Below, piece by piece: positions 16,984-25,854 of a DNA stretch of 64,000 bases. The stretch comes from JBDGYW01 sp964518955. GTDB lineage: Bacteria; Gemmatimonadota; Gemmatimonadetes; Gemmatimonadales; GWC2-71-9. The translations under genes were made by a program, and so were the position numbers. Position 1 is the first letter of the stretch; each line of letters starts with the position of its first letter. Location of the stretch: positions 30,521-94,520 of the forward strand of contig CAZFHS010000022.1 of assembly GCA_964518955.1 (NCBI GenBank), given 5' to 3'. The notes beneath the pieces are model-generated. The model was given only the letters and a program-made list of their open reading frames with translations, did not search any database and had not been told where the DNA came from.

Positions 16984-18863
16984 CTATGCTCGACCACGGA
17001 CGCATTGCAGCAGGGCTTATGGTGCTGATCGGAGGCTCGACGCCGCTGCATGCGCAGACCGAGCAAGAGATTCCGACGATCGAGCCGACGTACACGCGGA
17101 TCTTTGGGAGCGACAGCATCGAAATCGCTGGAGCCCAGTTATCGCCCGACGGTCGCTGGGTGCTGTTCAAGGGATACCATGAAGCAGGTGGAGGAATCTG
17201 GATCGTATCCACGGAGGGCGGTGAGCCGATGCGCCTGACTGAAGGTGACCTCGGCGGAGACGGTCCCGTCTGGTTCCCAACAGGAGACCGCATCGCGTTC
17301 CGCTCAGACGGGCCGGGGTATTGGGCGGTTATGACGATGCCGATTGATCCGCTGAACGGCCGACCCACGGGTCCGGCGAGACCGGTGACGCTGGAGGGTA
17401 GCACTGCCTACTTCGACGTGTCGCCTGACGGAAGGTGGATTGCTTACACACCGCTCGAGAATGGGCAGCGGGTGATCCGCATAGTCCCGAGTACGGGTGG
17501 CACGACTCGCACACTGGTGGCGGCGGACACACCCAGGCCGTTGTGGTCTGCTGACGGACGTCACATCTACTATCAAGTCGCGCCTGGAGGCCGGTGGGCA
17601 ACGATTCGGATCGCCGTGGAGGGTGGGGAACCTGACACGGTATTGTCGAAATTCGCACGTCTCGGTCATTCAACGCTATTGGTGAAGACCGGCTCGGAGT
17701 TCGAGGTAACGACGCTCGCCGGGGAACCCCGGGCACGGTTCCACTTGCCTGGTGGGTTACGCACTCCACGGTACGGACCGGATGCCAACAACCTGCTCGT
17801 GACTGTCATGTCCGATTTCGGTTCGGCACTTCAGATTCTTCCCGTAGATGGTGGCCCTGGGCGTCAGCTGACTCGAGGTCAGGAAGAAGACAGTCCGATT
17901 GCGTGGACGGATAGCGACGAGATTCTGTTCAGTACCCAGCTCAATGGTAACGAAGTACTGCTGCTCGCCCCCGCCGCGGGTGGTGCCATGCGTCAGGTGA
18001 GCCTCCCAGAGAAGCGGCGAAGGCTGCCGAGTACCAGGGTGCCACCGCCGTTCTTATCACGCGACGGTTCCCACCTTTTCTATGAGGTGGAAGCCGACAA
18101 TCCCGAGTTCTCGGTTCTCAAGGTTCTCACAGTGGCGGATGGTACGATCGAGGAGATCACCTCCGCTCACCCGGCCGAGGGTCCTGGTGTAACCGGCCCT
18201 GGCGGCGTTCCGCATTTCCATGGATCGGAGTTTCTGTACTTCGAACGTCACGCTGATCGCCATGAGCTCCTCGCCTGGTCTCCCGAAAGAGGGAGTCGAT
18301 CGCTCTGGACGTTCCGTGGTGATAGGGCACGGGGTCCCGTAAGCGTGAACGAAGATCGAATGATCTTCTCCGAGGTGTCCGCGGGGCGGAGGTCGTTGCG
18401 AACTGCGAGGTTTGGTGACGCTGGGTCACGGGAATTGTTGAACGTTTCAGGCTGGCTTCAGTCTGCGGCATGGTCGCCGAATGGTGAGTATGTCGCGATG
18501 GTACACGTCGACACGACGGGGGGGTGGGAATCGGCCAGGGTGGCAATCCAGCGTGTGGCACCAACCGGCGAGCCGCTTGGAGATGTGCGCTATGTCAGCG
18601 AGCAGTCGTTCTCGTGGTGGAATCTGCGCTGGCTTCCCGACGGTAGCGGGGTGCTGGCTGCCGGTTACGACGATGGCAATGTCGGGTTCTTCCCGGTCGA
18701 TCCGAGTGAGAGTCCCGTGAGCGTCACCCAAGATGAATCGAATGAAGTATGGGAGTTCGTGCTTTCTCCGGATGGACGACACATTGTCTATCCGAGGAGG
18801 ATATCGAGGGGAAGCTCCCTATGGCTGGTGGATTTGGGTGAGATTCCGGAGCCATCGGGGTGA
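16980..18863 (+). CDS. Secreted TolB/PD40 beta-propeller protein, second of a pair (module A)
   Basis: This 627-residue protein has an N-terminal signal peptide (MVLIGGSTPLHAQ) and the same EIPTIEPTYTRIFGSD segment as its upstream neighbour. Propeller blades follow, ending FVLSPDGRHIVYPRRISRGSS. The frame extends upstream, but I start at 16980 because GAAGGAGGAG precedes it and its ATGA overlaps the previous stop, as in the other two propeller pairs. The two genes are an old tandem duplication kept as one transcription unit. A terminator-like hairpin begins 8 bases after its stop. Confidence 0.9.
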   Translation: MTMLDHGRIAAGLMVLIGGSTPLHAQTEQEIPTIEPTYTRIFGSDSIEIAGAQLSPDGRWVLFKGYHEAGGGIWIVSTEGGEPMRLTEGDLGGDGPVWFPTGDRIAFRSDGPGYWAVMTMPIDPLNGRPTGPARPVTLEGSTAYFDVSPDGRWIAYTPLENGQRVIRIVPSTGGTTRTLVAADTPRPLWSADGRHIYYQVAPGGRWATIRIAVEGGEPDTVLSKFARLGHSTLLVKTGSEFEVTTLAGEPRARFHLPGGLRTPRYGPDANNLLVTVMSDFGSALQILPVDGGPGRQLTRGQEEDSPIAWTDSDEILFSTQLNGNEVLLLAPAAGGAMRQVSLPEKRRRLPSTRVPPPFLSRDGSHLFYEVEADNPEFSVLKVLTVADGTIEEITSAHPAEGPGVTGPGGVPHFHGSEFLYFERHADRHELLAWSPERGSRSLWTFRGDRARGPVSVNEDRMIFSEVSAGRRSLRTARFGDAGSRELLNVSGWLQSAAWSPNGEYVAMVHVDTTGGWESARVAIQRVAPTGEPLGDVRYVSEQSFSWWNLRWLPDGSGVLAAGYDDGNVGFFPVDPSESPVSVTQDESNEVWEFVLSPDGRHIVYPRRISRGSSLWLVDLGEIPEPSG

Positions 18864-18871
18864 GAATTCGC

Positions 18872-18899
18872 CGAGCCCCGGCTTTCAGGCCGGGGCTCG
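18872..18899. terminator. Strong hairpin ending the module A operon
   Basis: CGAGCCCCGGC (18872-18882) pairs perfectly with GCCGGGGCTCG (18889-18899) around TTTCAG. It starts 8 bases after the propeller stop and has no T-run. A closely related hairpin at 20183-20208 lies at the same distance from the converging module B operon. The two flank the ATPase gene. Confidence 0.65.
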
Positions 18900-18927
18900 A
18901 CGCGACTAAACCAGCTCTTAGCCGCGC

Positions 18928-20124
18928 CTAGAGGGTGTTCCAGCCATAGACGGTTACACCTCGCCGCCTGAAGTTGCTGTCTCCGCCGTACACGAGTGCG
19001 GCGGGGGCTTGTGGATCAGAGACCAGTTCTCTCCAGTAGTGCAATCCGGTGAAGAAGTCGCTGGCGACCGTCTGACCAGACTTGATTTCGATTGGCACGA
19101 GCTTTTGTCCGCGTTCAAGTAGCAGGTCAATCTCGTGACCAGCCGCGTCACGCCAGAAGTAGACATCGGGCTCCAATCCCTGGTTGGTGTGGTTCTTGAT
19201 TAGGTCCGAGAGCACAAAGCTCTCGAAGATCGCGCCGCGAGATGCGTGTAGGCGCAGGTCTTCGGCTGAGCGGATGCGGAGCAGGTAGCACAGCAGACCG
19301 GTGTCCAAGAAGTAGAGCTTGGGCGTCTTCACGAGCCGCTTGCGGAAATCTCGATGGTGAGGGCGCAAGAGCACGACGAGAAAACTGGTCTCGAGGATCG
19401 ACAGCCACCGCTTCGCGGTCGTGTGTGTAACGCCGGCGTCACCGGCAAGCGACGAGAGGTTGAGGAGTTGGCCGTTGCGACCGGCGCAGAGTCGCACGAA
19501 CCGACCGAAGACTTCGAGGTCGCCAACGTTCACGATTTCCCGGACGTCCCGCTCGACGTACGTACGGTAGTAGTCAGCGAACCACCGCCCCGGCGCGAGT
19601 TTCTTGTCGTGCACTCTCGGGTACAACCCGCTGAACAGCGCTTCCATCAAGTCGGTTTTGGCGGCTGGTCTGGTTCTTGGAGTCGTCCGGCCGATTTTTT
19701 CCAGCGGGAACGGCCTGCGACCCTGTAGCTCGCTCCAGGAAAATGGGAGCAGGTGGAGAATTGCGCTCCGTCCTGCGAGGGACTGGCTGATCGAACGCAG
19801 CAGCAAGAAGTTCTGCGACCCGCTGAGAATGAAACGGCCGGGGCCGCCGTCGTCGTCGACAGCCGTCTGTATGTACGAAAACAGATCCGGCGCGCGCTGA
19901 ACCTCATCGAGCACGACGGGCCCGGTGTACTGGTCAAGGAAACCCCGGGGGTCCTCAGCTGCGAAAGCGCGAAGATCGGGGTCCTCGAGGGACGCGTAAT
20001 CGTGTCGTCCGAATACCGAACGCACCAGTGTTGTCTTCCCCGACTGCCGGGGGCCTGTGACAGTGACGATCGGATACTGGTTTGCCGATTTCTCGAGAAG
20101 CGAGGCCAAGGTCCGAGGAATCAT
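18928..20124 (-). CDS. AAA ATPase with DUF4143-type C-terminus
   Basis: This 398-residue protein has Walker A GPRQSGKT (K30), Walker B GPVVLDEVQ (about 69-77) and a sensor-like ILSGSQNFLLL. The C-terminal half is typical of DUF4143 ATPases (YYRTYVERDVREIVNVGDL, then FESFVLSDLIKN, ending with the nuclease-like EIDLLLERGQKLVPIEIKSGQT). The role of this common family is not settled; its members are often orphan, mobile genes. It lies alone between the converging ends of two propeller operons. A 29-bp perfect palindrome sits 4 bases before the ATG, leaving no room for a ribosome site, so the message may be leaderless and self-regulated. The gene is unrelated to its neighbours and was probably acquired. 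Confidence 0.92.
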   Translation of the reverse strand: MIPRTLASLLEKSANQYPIVTVTGPRQSGKTTLVRSVFGRHDYASLEDPDLRAFAAEDPRGFLDQYTGPVVLDEVQRAPDLFSYIQTAVDDDGGPGRFILSGSQNFLLLRSISQSLAGRSAILHLLPFSWSELQGRRPFPLEKIGRTTPRTRPAAKTDLMEALFSGLYPRVHDKKLAPGRWFADYYRTYVERDVREIVNVGDLEVFGRFVRLCAGRNGQLLNLSSLAGDAGVTHTTAKRWLSILETSFLVVLLRPHHRDFRKRLVKTPKLYFLDTGLLCYLLRIRSAEDLRLHASRGAIFESFVLSDLIKNHTNQGLEPDVYFWRDAAGHEIDLLLERGQKLVPIEIKSGQTVASDFFTGLHYWRELVSDPQAPAALVYGGDSNFRRRGVTVYGWNTL

Positions 20125-20128
20125 GCAT

Positions 20129-20157
20129 GCAATTTGAATATCAGATATTCAAATTGC
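20129..20157 (-). promoter_or_regulatory. Perfect 29-bp palindrome at the ATPase start
   Basis: Arms GCAATTTGAATATC (20129-20142) and GATATTCAAATTGC (20144-20157) are exact reverse complements around one base. The palindrome is AT-rich in GC-rich surroundings and ends 4 bases before the ATPase ATG. It is a candidate operator for autorepression. It also fills the place of a Shine-Dalgarno sequence. Confidence 0.7.
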
Positions 20158-20182
20158 AAGGTGGAAGCGGTCGTGGGCTAAT

Positions 20183-20208
20183 GAGTCCCGGCCTTCAGGC
20201 CGGGACTC
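20183..20208. terminator. Strong hairpin ending the module B operon
   Basis: GAGTCCCGGCC (20183-20193) pairs perfectly with GGCCGGGACTC (20198-20208) around TTCA. Read on the minus strand it begins 8 bases after the stop of the propeller at 20217-22112. It shares the core CCCGGCYTTCAGGCCGGG and some right-flank bases with the hairpin at 18872-18899. Confidence 0.65.
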
Positions 20209-20216
20209 GGCGTGAC

Positions 20217-22112
20217 CTACCTCCCCTCCCCACCCTCCGGCAGGAAGTTTTCCATGACCCAGAGTTCACCTGCTGGTACGCCGGCGGCGTACGTGATCTG
20301 CGACCCATCCGCACGGACATCCAATCCCCAACTACTGCCGCCATTCACTGTCAACCCAGCGCTTTTGGGTGTGCCTCCGTCCGTAGGGGCCATCCACAGC
20401 TCCCAGACTGTCCCTTCGAGCGGGTCCTCCTGCAGCCGTTGAACCAGGAGCCCACCCCCGTCCGGCATCCAGGCTGTGCCAATGACGGGTGCCTGAAGGA
20501 GTTCGCGTGGTTCGCCCCCGCCAGCAGGTACGAGGAGTAACCGATGGGGAGCCTCGTCCGAACTCCGCATGGACAAGGCCAACCAATCCCCGTCGGGTGA
20601 CAGTGACATTTCCCGGATTTGGCCCCATCCACCATATGGCGTGCGGTACAGCTCGGTTGCATCGCCTGTCGATAAATCTTCTCGAACGATCCGAAAGGCG
20701 TAGCGGCCTTCGGAGTCTTCCAACGCCTCGTTGTAGACCACCCAGCGGCCGTCAGCGCTGAGGTTGGGATCGTTTGCGCGCTCCTCTGGGATGCGCCGCA
20801 GGATGACAGAACTCTCGCCGGTTCGGAGGTCCAACCTGTAGAAAGTTGCTTGGTCCAGAGAATCTCCCTGGTATGAGGCTTCGACTAGTAGCGAGCCACC
20901 ATCAGGTGTCCATTGTACGGTTACAGGGTTGCCATAGGGGAGTTGGTCCATTTCTCGTACGGCGCCGGACTCGAGCGAGTGTATGACGATAGACCTGGAC
21001 GCGGCGGGTCGATCGCTGACGTACACGATGTGTCGACCGTCGGGTGACCATCGTGGTCTGATGTCGTCGTTGAGCGGACGAGGGTTGACCGCAGCGGGCG
21101 GACCAACGACGGTACCGTTCTCGCTTTCGAAAGAGGTGACGTACACCTCTCGGCTGCCTGTTCTGACGCCGTAGAAATATCGCCCGTCCGCTGCAAACCC
21201 GACTGGTACGAACTGCCACAGGTCAGGCTTGACCAACTCAGGCTCACCCGTCCGCCGACCATCGCTCACCGGTAACAGCCAGGCACTTGGTGTGCCCAGT
21301 CGGTCGCTCGCGAACAGAATGTAATCTCTGCCCGGCACCCAACCGAGCAGATAGTCGTCCGCGGGGTCCCCAACCAGAACGCTCTCATAGCTGCCGTCGA
21401 TGGCTGTGATAAAGATGTTTCGTTTGTCGGAGCCATCTACGCGGGTCAAGTCGTACACCAGGAAGCGGCCGTCCGCGGAGAGCCCCATCCCATGGGGGGC
21501 CTCGTTCTGAAAAGTCTTCAGCACGCGGGTAATTCCGTCCTCCGCTGAGATCAATACGATCTCGGTTCGGTCTTCGACCTCGCGCCAAGCAAGCACCGAA
21601 CGGCTGTCTGGAGACCAATCCGTCGGCGCAATCCACGCAGTCGCTGTGTCGGAGTATATGAGACGGGGGTGCATCCCTTCTATGTCCACGACACCAAGGC
21701 CCATCTTACCACCGGGGTTACTCATCCAGTTGTACGCCACCCAACGCCCGTCAGGAGAAACACGGGAGTTGAGTGCCATGCCAGGGGAGAAAGGGGCCGT
21801 GTTGTGCGTTAGGTGGCGAAGCCCGCCAGTCTCCAGATCTCTGAGCGCCAAGTCCCCGGTAGATGGGTCCCACACGGATATGTGCCGCCCATCCGGAGTG
21901 GGCGAAACCCATATGTTTCTGTCCAAACCCGTCAAGATTCTCCGAGTCACCGTCCTCGCCGTATCCGGCACCAGCGCCGCTGTTGCTGATGCGAACGCCG
22001 CCATCGGGTTGGCGGAGGCTGCGGCAACCGCCACCTCTTCTTTCGTGAAGTTGGATCGTTCACTGCAGGCAACAATCGCAAGCGCCACGAGTATGATTGT
22101 CGTGTTTATCAT
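20217..22112 (-). CDS. Lipoprotein TolB/PD40 beta-propeller, second of a pair (module B)
   Basis: This 631-residue protein has a lipoprotein signal (MINTTIILVALAIVAC, lipid-modified C17). A linker is followed by a beta-propeller at about 60-620 with SPDGRWVAY, SPDSRSVLAW and SADGRFLVYD turns. It ends GELWVMENFLPEGGEGR, an ending shared with the other lipoprotein propellers. The start at 22112 is supported by GGGAGGT and by the ATGA overlap with the stop of the preceding gene. It is expected to be anchored in a membrane facing the periplasm, or on the cell surface. It is a paralogue of the upstream gene product. Binding partner unknown. Confidence 0.9.
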   Translation of the reverse strand: MINTTIILVALAIVACSERSNFTKEEVAVAAASANPMAAFASATAALVPDTARTVTRRILTGLDRNIWVSPTPDGRHISVWDPSTGDLALRDLETGGLRHLTHNTAPFSPGMALNSRVSPDGRWVAYNWMSNPGGKMGLGVVDIEGMHPRLIYSDTATAWIAPTDWSPDSRSVLAWREVEDRTEIVLISAEDGITRVLKTFQNEAPHGMGLSADGRFLVYDLTRVDGSDKRNIFITAIDGSYESVLVGDPADDYLLGWVPGRDYILFASDRLGTPSAWLLPVSDGRRTGEPELVKPDLWQFVPVGFAADGRYFYGVRTGSREVYVTSFESENGTVVGPPAAVNPRPLNDDIRPRWSPDGRHIVYVSDRPAASRSIVIHSLESGAVREMDQLPYGNPVTVQWTPDGGSLLVEASYQGDSLDQATFYRLDLRTGESSVILRRIPEERANDPNLSADGRWVVYNEALEDSEGRYAFRIVREDLSTGDATELYRTPYGGWGQIREMSLSPDGDWLALSMRSSDEAPHRLLLVPAGGGEPRELLQAPVIGTAWMPDGGGLLVQRLQEDPLEGTVWELWMAPTDGGTPKSAGLTVNGGSSWGLDVRADGSQITYAAGVPAGELWVMENFLPEGGEGR

Positions 22113-24004
22113 CGGGACCTCCCTGACGCTTCCGTCGGCAGGAAGTTCTCCATCACCCACAGCTCGGCGCTTCGAGTCCCCGACGTGTAGGCAATCCTGC
22201 GACCGTCGGGATGGACGTCCAGTGGAAGCGGACTCTGTGCAGTCAGCCCAATAGGGAGGGGCTGCCCCCCGGCCAAATCAACATACCAGACGTCATTTCC
22301 TGCTTCCTGCCGGTCCCGCGTGACCAGCAGCGCGTTTTCGTCAGGCATCCATGCGATGGCCACGACGTTTTCGATCGGATATTCCCGTGGTTCTCCTCCC
22401 TCCGACGAAAGCAGCACCACTCGTTCCTCCATATGGCTGAAAGCCAGCGTCCGACCGTCTGGGGAGAGCCGCAGACCCCGGATGTGACTCCACCAGTATG
22501 CGTCTGTATGCGGCGTCCGGAAGACGTGTGAAGTGTCTCCCGTCTCGAGTTCCTCTCGCACGATGGTGATGTCACCCGCCGAATCTGTCCGTGCCTGCAC
22601 GTAGAAGCAGAACCGTTCGTCGGGACTTATCTCGAGGTATGCTCTGCGGTATGCTCGATCCCGCTCAGCGCGCGATTGCTCCTGCCTGCTTCCCGTCTGA
22701 ACGTCGACCCGATATAGGACACTCCGGCGGTTCTCATTTTCCTCGCGGCTCACCATCGCAAATACGGATCGACCGTCTGCAGTCCACCCCGTATGGTTCA
22801 CGTCAGCGGTCACGCCGAAGTCAAATTTCCTGGTGTCCCCGGTTTCCGTTGAGCGGACCACGACTTCATCGTCGGCTAAGTGCACCAGGTGGCGGCCGTC
22901 CGGCGACCACAGGGGTTTTGAGGCGTTGTCCGCAGAAGGAGACGCGATGGCCGTGGGCGATCCGATCACCGATTTCGAGTCGGGGTCAAAGGCGATGGTG
23001 TACACAGTCCTCCCCCCCGTGTTCACGAGATAGAAGTATCTCCCGTCGTCCGAGAACCCTACTCCCTTTGAATGCCACATGTCCGGTTTCACTAGCCACG
23101 GGGCGTCACTCGCTCTACCATCATCGATTGGAATCAGCCACGCTCCCGGGGTACCGGTCCGGTCGCTGCCAAAGAGCACGTGGTTGCCGTCCGGGGCCCA
23201 GCCGAGTAGATGGTCGTTCGCGGGGTGCCGCACCAGAGTGTGCTCCTGGCCGGTGGCTACTTCCAGCACGAAGATGTCACGGTCTTCTTCGTCGTTTTCC
23301 TCCTCTTGCTTGCTGTATGCAACAAACCGTCCGTCCGGTGAGAACCCGAAATCGTATGGATCGCCATTGTCGAATTTCCTGAGGAGCCTGGCACCGCCGT
23401 TTTGTGCCGATATCGCGAGGAGTTCGTCCTGTCCGCGGGCCTGACGCCATGCGAGGATGGACTGCCCGTCGGGCGACCAGTCTACAGCTTGAATCCAACC
23501 AGTGTCTTGCTCACGGTAGACGATCCGGGGGTTGCTACCTTCGATGTCCACAACGCCCAGCTTATAATGGGCAGGTTCGGTGTTGTCACCCCAGGTGTAC
23601 GCCACCCACTTCCCGTCTCGCGAGATCTTGGCCGCGTCGGCTTGTCCCGGCTCAAAGGGCGAACTGTTTCGTGTTAACCGCCGGGTGTCGCCGGTTTCCA
23701 GGTTCTGAATCGCCAGGTCCCCTGTCGTCCAGTCAGTCATCGCTACGAGCCGACCGTCTGGGGAAAGGGAGTAGAGGTCAGCGAGGTCAGGAGGGGCATC
23801 GGCCCAGACACGGCGCGTGATGGTCCTTGCCGTATCCTGTTTCAGGGAAACGACCGGGGCTGATCGGTCGGCCGTTGATGCGAATGCCGCCATCGGGCTG
23901 GCGGACGCGGTGGCGAGCGTTAGTTCGTGCTGCGATTTCTGCGGCTCCTCGCCGCACGCGATAATCGCGAGCATGACGAGGATCGATGTCGTTGTTCGGA
24001 TCAT
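22109..24004 (-). CDS. Lipoprotein TolB/PD40 beta-propeller, first of a pair (module B)
   Basis: This 631-residue protein has lipobox LAIIAC (C17) after a short hydrophobic segment, then a linker and propeller blades (SPDGRLVAMTDWTTGDLAIQ, SPDGQSILAW, SPDGRFVAYSKQ), ending SAELWVMENFLPTEASGRSR. The frame runs further upstream, but a proper lipoprotein signal begins only at MIRTTTSIL. A sigma-54 promoter ends about 37 bases before this start. The candidate enhancer overlaps the end of the kinase gene behind it. The overlap with the next propeller by 4 bases repeats the arrangement of modules A and C. Confidence 0.9.
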   Translation of the reverse strand: MIRTTTSILVMLAIIACGEEPQKSQHELTLATASASPMAAFASTADRSAPVVSLKQDTARTITRRVWADAPPDLADLYSLSPDGRLVAMTDWTTGDLAIQNLETGDTRRLTRNSSPFEPGQADAAKISRDGKWVAYTWGDNTEPAHYKLGVVDIEGSNPRIVYREQDTGWIQAVDWSPDGQSILAWRQARGQDELLAISAQNGGARLLRKFDNGDPYDFGFSPDGRFVAYSKQEEENDEEDRDIFVLEVATGQEHTLVRHPANDHLLGWAPDGNHVLFGSDRTGTPGAWLIPIDDGRASDAPWLVKPDMWHSKGVGFSDDGRYFYLVNTGGRTVYTIAFDPDSKSVIGSPTAIASPSADNASKPLWSPDGRHLVHLADDEVVVRSTETGDTRKFDFGVTADVNHTGWTADGRSVFAMVSREENENRRSVLYRVDVQTGSRQEQSRAERDRAYRRAYLEISPDERFCFYVQARTDSAGDITIVREELETGDTSHVFRTPHTDAYWWSHIRGLRLSPDGRTLAFSHMEERVVLLSSEGGEPREYPIENVVAIAWMPDENALLVTRDRQEAGNDVWYVDLAGGQPLPIGLTAQSPLPLDVHPDGRRIAYTSGTRSAELWVMENFLPTEASGRSR

Positions 24005-24040
24005 TTGAGTCTCTCTTGCAGCGTTCGCCGGGCGACGTGT

Positions 24041-24057
24041 CGCAACTCGTGTACCGA
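24041..24057 (-). promoter_or_regulatory. Sigma-54 promoter for the module B propeller pair
   Basis: On the minus strand CGGTAC-ACGAG-TTGCG has GG opposite 24054-24055 and GC opposite 24042-24043, with 10 bases between. The -12 half TTGC is exact and the -24 half deviates by two bases. The start would be near 24030, about 26 bases before the ATG. Confidence 0.58.
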
Positions 24058-24129
24058 AAGACGAGCAGGGGCACAATCCACAGAACGAGGGTGTGTTGAG
24101 GGTCTGTCGGTTCCTGCCAGACACGTCTG

Positions 24130-24168
24130 CCGTAACGATTCGTTCCGGAAGAACCGTACGCCGTTACG
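24130..24168 (-). promoter_or_regulatory. Candidate enhancer (UAS) sites, module B
   Basis: CCGTAACG lies at 24130-24137 and CCGTTACG at 24161-24168, opposite orientations of the same core found in modules A and C. CGTTCCG at 24141-24147 makes a near-inverted repeat with the first. They lie about 100-138 bp upstream of the predicted start. The second site overlaps the kinase stop codon. Confidence 0.5.
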
Positions 24169-25846
24169 CCTGATTTGCGTCTTTCGGGGCGGCCAACGGA
24201 AGGGACACCTGAGCGACGGTTCCTTCGCTCGGCGCGCTCTCGATCTCCAGGTCACCTCCGTGAGCTTGAGCAATCCTGCGTGCGATCGGCAGACCGAGTC
24301 CGGTGCCTTCCGGCGTGGTGGAGTAGAAGGGCTCGAAGATTCGATCCATCGCATCCGCGGTTATGCCTTTGCCTTCGTCTCGAATGGAGATGCACACGCT
24401 GCCGGTTTCTTGCCTGATCTCGACGGCGGCATGTTCGCCGGCTTTCAACGCTTCCGCCGCGTTCAGCAACAGGTTCAGGAGCAGTTGTTCTAACGCCCCT
24501 GGGTCGCCGTTCGTCAGGACCGGTTCGTTTGGCAAGGACAGTGGCTCGAGCTCCGCACCGCGTGACTGGAAGTGTGGCTCGGCAACGCGGTATGCCGCCT
24601 CCAGCGGTTCGCGCAGATCGAGTGGTGCAAGCGTCAGGCTTCCACTGCGCGCCAACCGCAGCCCGTCGTTTACCGATGCGTCGAGGCGGCGCACTTCATT
24701 CAGCGCGTGCTCGACGAATCGCTTTGCGGAACTGCCATGATCCACGTGCTTCTGCGCTCGTTCGAGATCGAGGCGAATCGCTGTGAGCGGGTTCCTCACT
24801 TCATGGGCTAACGACGCGGCGAACTCGCCCATTGCGGCAAGTGACTCCCGCTGCGACAGCTCGCGCAGCGTTTCACGCAGACTCACAGTCATGCTGTTGA
24901 ACGCCTTTGCCACGCGACGGATTTCATCCGGGCCCTGCTCCGCGACGGACGGTTCCAGGTCTCCGCGGGAGACAGTCTCGGCGCCATCGGCAAGTTGTTC
25001 CAGAGGCCGAGTGATTCGTCGGGTCGCCAGAGTCGCGATCAGGAACGCAGCTGCCGCCACCGCCAGCAGAGCAAACAGTCCCCGTCGTGCCGCTTGCGCG
25101 AACGGTTGACCCAACGTGCCGAGCGGTGCAGATAGCGACAGCTGAAGTGGCGGTTCGTAGAGTGTGTCCCTCACGGAGAGCCAGGTATCTCCTGCCCACG
25201 AAAACCGCTCACGCTCCAGCAAATCCAGCTCGACGGTTATCGGCAGCAGTGGTGTTCTCCCCGTGGCATCGAACAGAGTGAGAACCGATCCGCCAAGTCC
25301 CGGAAGCACGAGGTCGCTCGGCAGCAGACTGCTGGTGCGCAGCCGGACTTCCATGGTCCCGATCTGCCCTGAAGTGCCACGACCGTATACGGAGAGACGA
25401 AGAGGAAGGATGGAAGACGCGTAGCCGGTTGTCGTACTCCGCCTCGAGCGATCGCCCTGGGGCAAACTCCCCCGCGGCTCACCGTCCAGATCGTAGAACA
25501 CGACGCGCTCGACCGCCTGTTCGACGACGGCCCAGGCCGATTCAAATTCTTCCCCACCAGCAACCTCGGGCAGGAAGTCGATCGCACGACCCTCGGCGAG
25601 TGCCGTACGGACAGCTTCATTCTCGGACAGGGCAAGTATGTTGGATCGCAGATCTACCCAGTTGCTGCCAACAGTCTGCACCATGTCGGCCAGCGACTGC
25701 TCTAGGCGGCTACGCAGCAGTTCCTCTCCGGACGTTTGCGTGGTGCGGGTAAGCCACCATCCCACAATGCCAAGTGGCAGGACTGCGCCCAACAGCAGGA
25801 TGAGCAGGAAGCTGGTCCGAAGACCCGGCGATCGACGCAGCTTCAT
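24164..25846 (-). CDS. NtrB-like membrane sensor histidine kinase (module B)
   Basis: This 560-residue protein has membrane helix 1 (about 11-31), a periplasmic domain of about 220 residues, and helix 2 (about 252-272, RRGLFALLAVAAAAFLIATL). HAMP (SRGDLEPSVAEQGPDEIRR), HisKA (SLAHEVRNPLTAIRLD, H348) and HATPase_c (LLNLLLNAAEALKAGE, IRDEGKGI, EGTGLGLPIA) follow. It starts 8 bases after the stop of the NtrC-type gene, so the two are probably one operon. It is a close paralogue of the kinase at 32776. The ligand is unknown. Transcription can continue into the propellers or restart from the sigma-54 promoter that follows. Confidence 0.95.
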   Translation of the reverse strand: MKLRRSPGLRTSFLLILLLGAVLPLGIVGWWLTRTTQTSGEELLRSRLEQSLADMVQTVGSNWVDLRSNILALSENEAVRTALAEGRAIDFLPEVAGGEEFESAWAVVEQAVERVVFYDLDGEPRGSLPQGDRSRRSTTTGYASSILPLRLSVYGRGTSGQIGTMEVRLRTSSLLPSDLVLPGLGGSVLTLFDATGRTPLLPITVELDLLERERFSWAGDTWLSVRDTLYEPPLQLSLSAPLGTLGQPFAQAARRGLFALLAVAAAAFLIATLATRRITRPLEQLADGAETVSRGDLEPSVAEQGPDEIRRVAKAFNSMTVSLRETLRELSQRESLAAMGEFAASLAHEVRNPLTAIRLDLERAQKHVDHGSSAKRFVEHALNEVRRLDASVNDGLRLARSGSLTLAPLDLREPLEAAYRVAEPHFQSRGAELEPLSLPNEPVLTNGDPGALEQLLLNLLLNAAEALKAGEHAAVEIRQETGSVCISIRDEGKGITADAMDRIFEPFYSTTPEGTGLGLPIARRIAQAHGGDLEIESAPSEGTVAQVSLPLAAPKDANQA

Positions 25847-25854
25847 CGGCGCTG

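Noticed and set aside
15073..18863. Propeller pair as S9 peptidases
   Set aside because: Similar blades occur in S9 enzymes, but there is no alpha/beta hydrolase domain or GXSXGG serine here.
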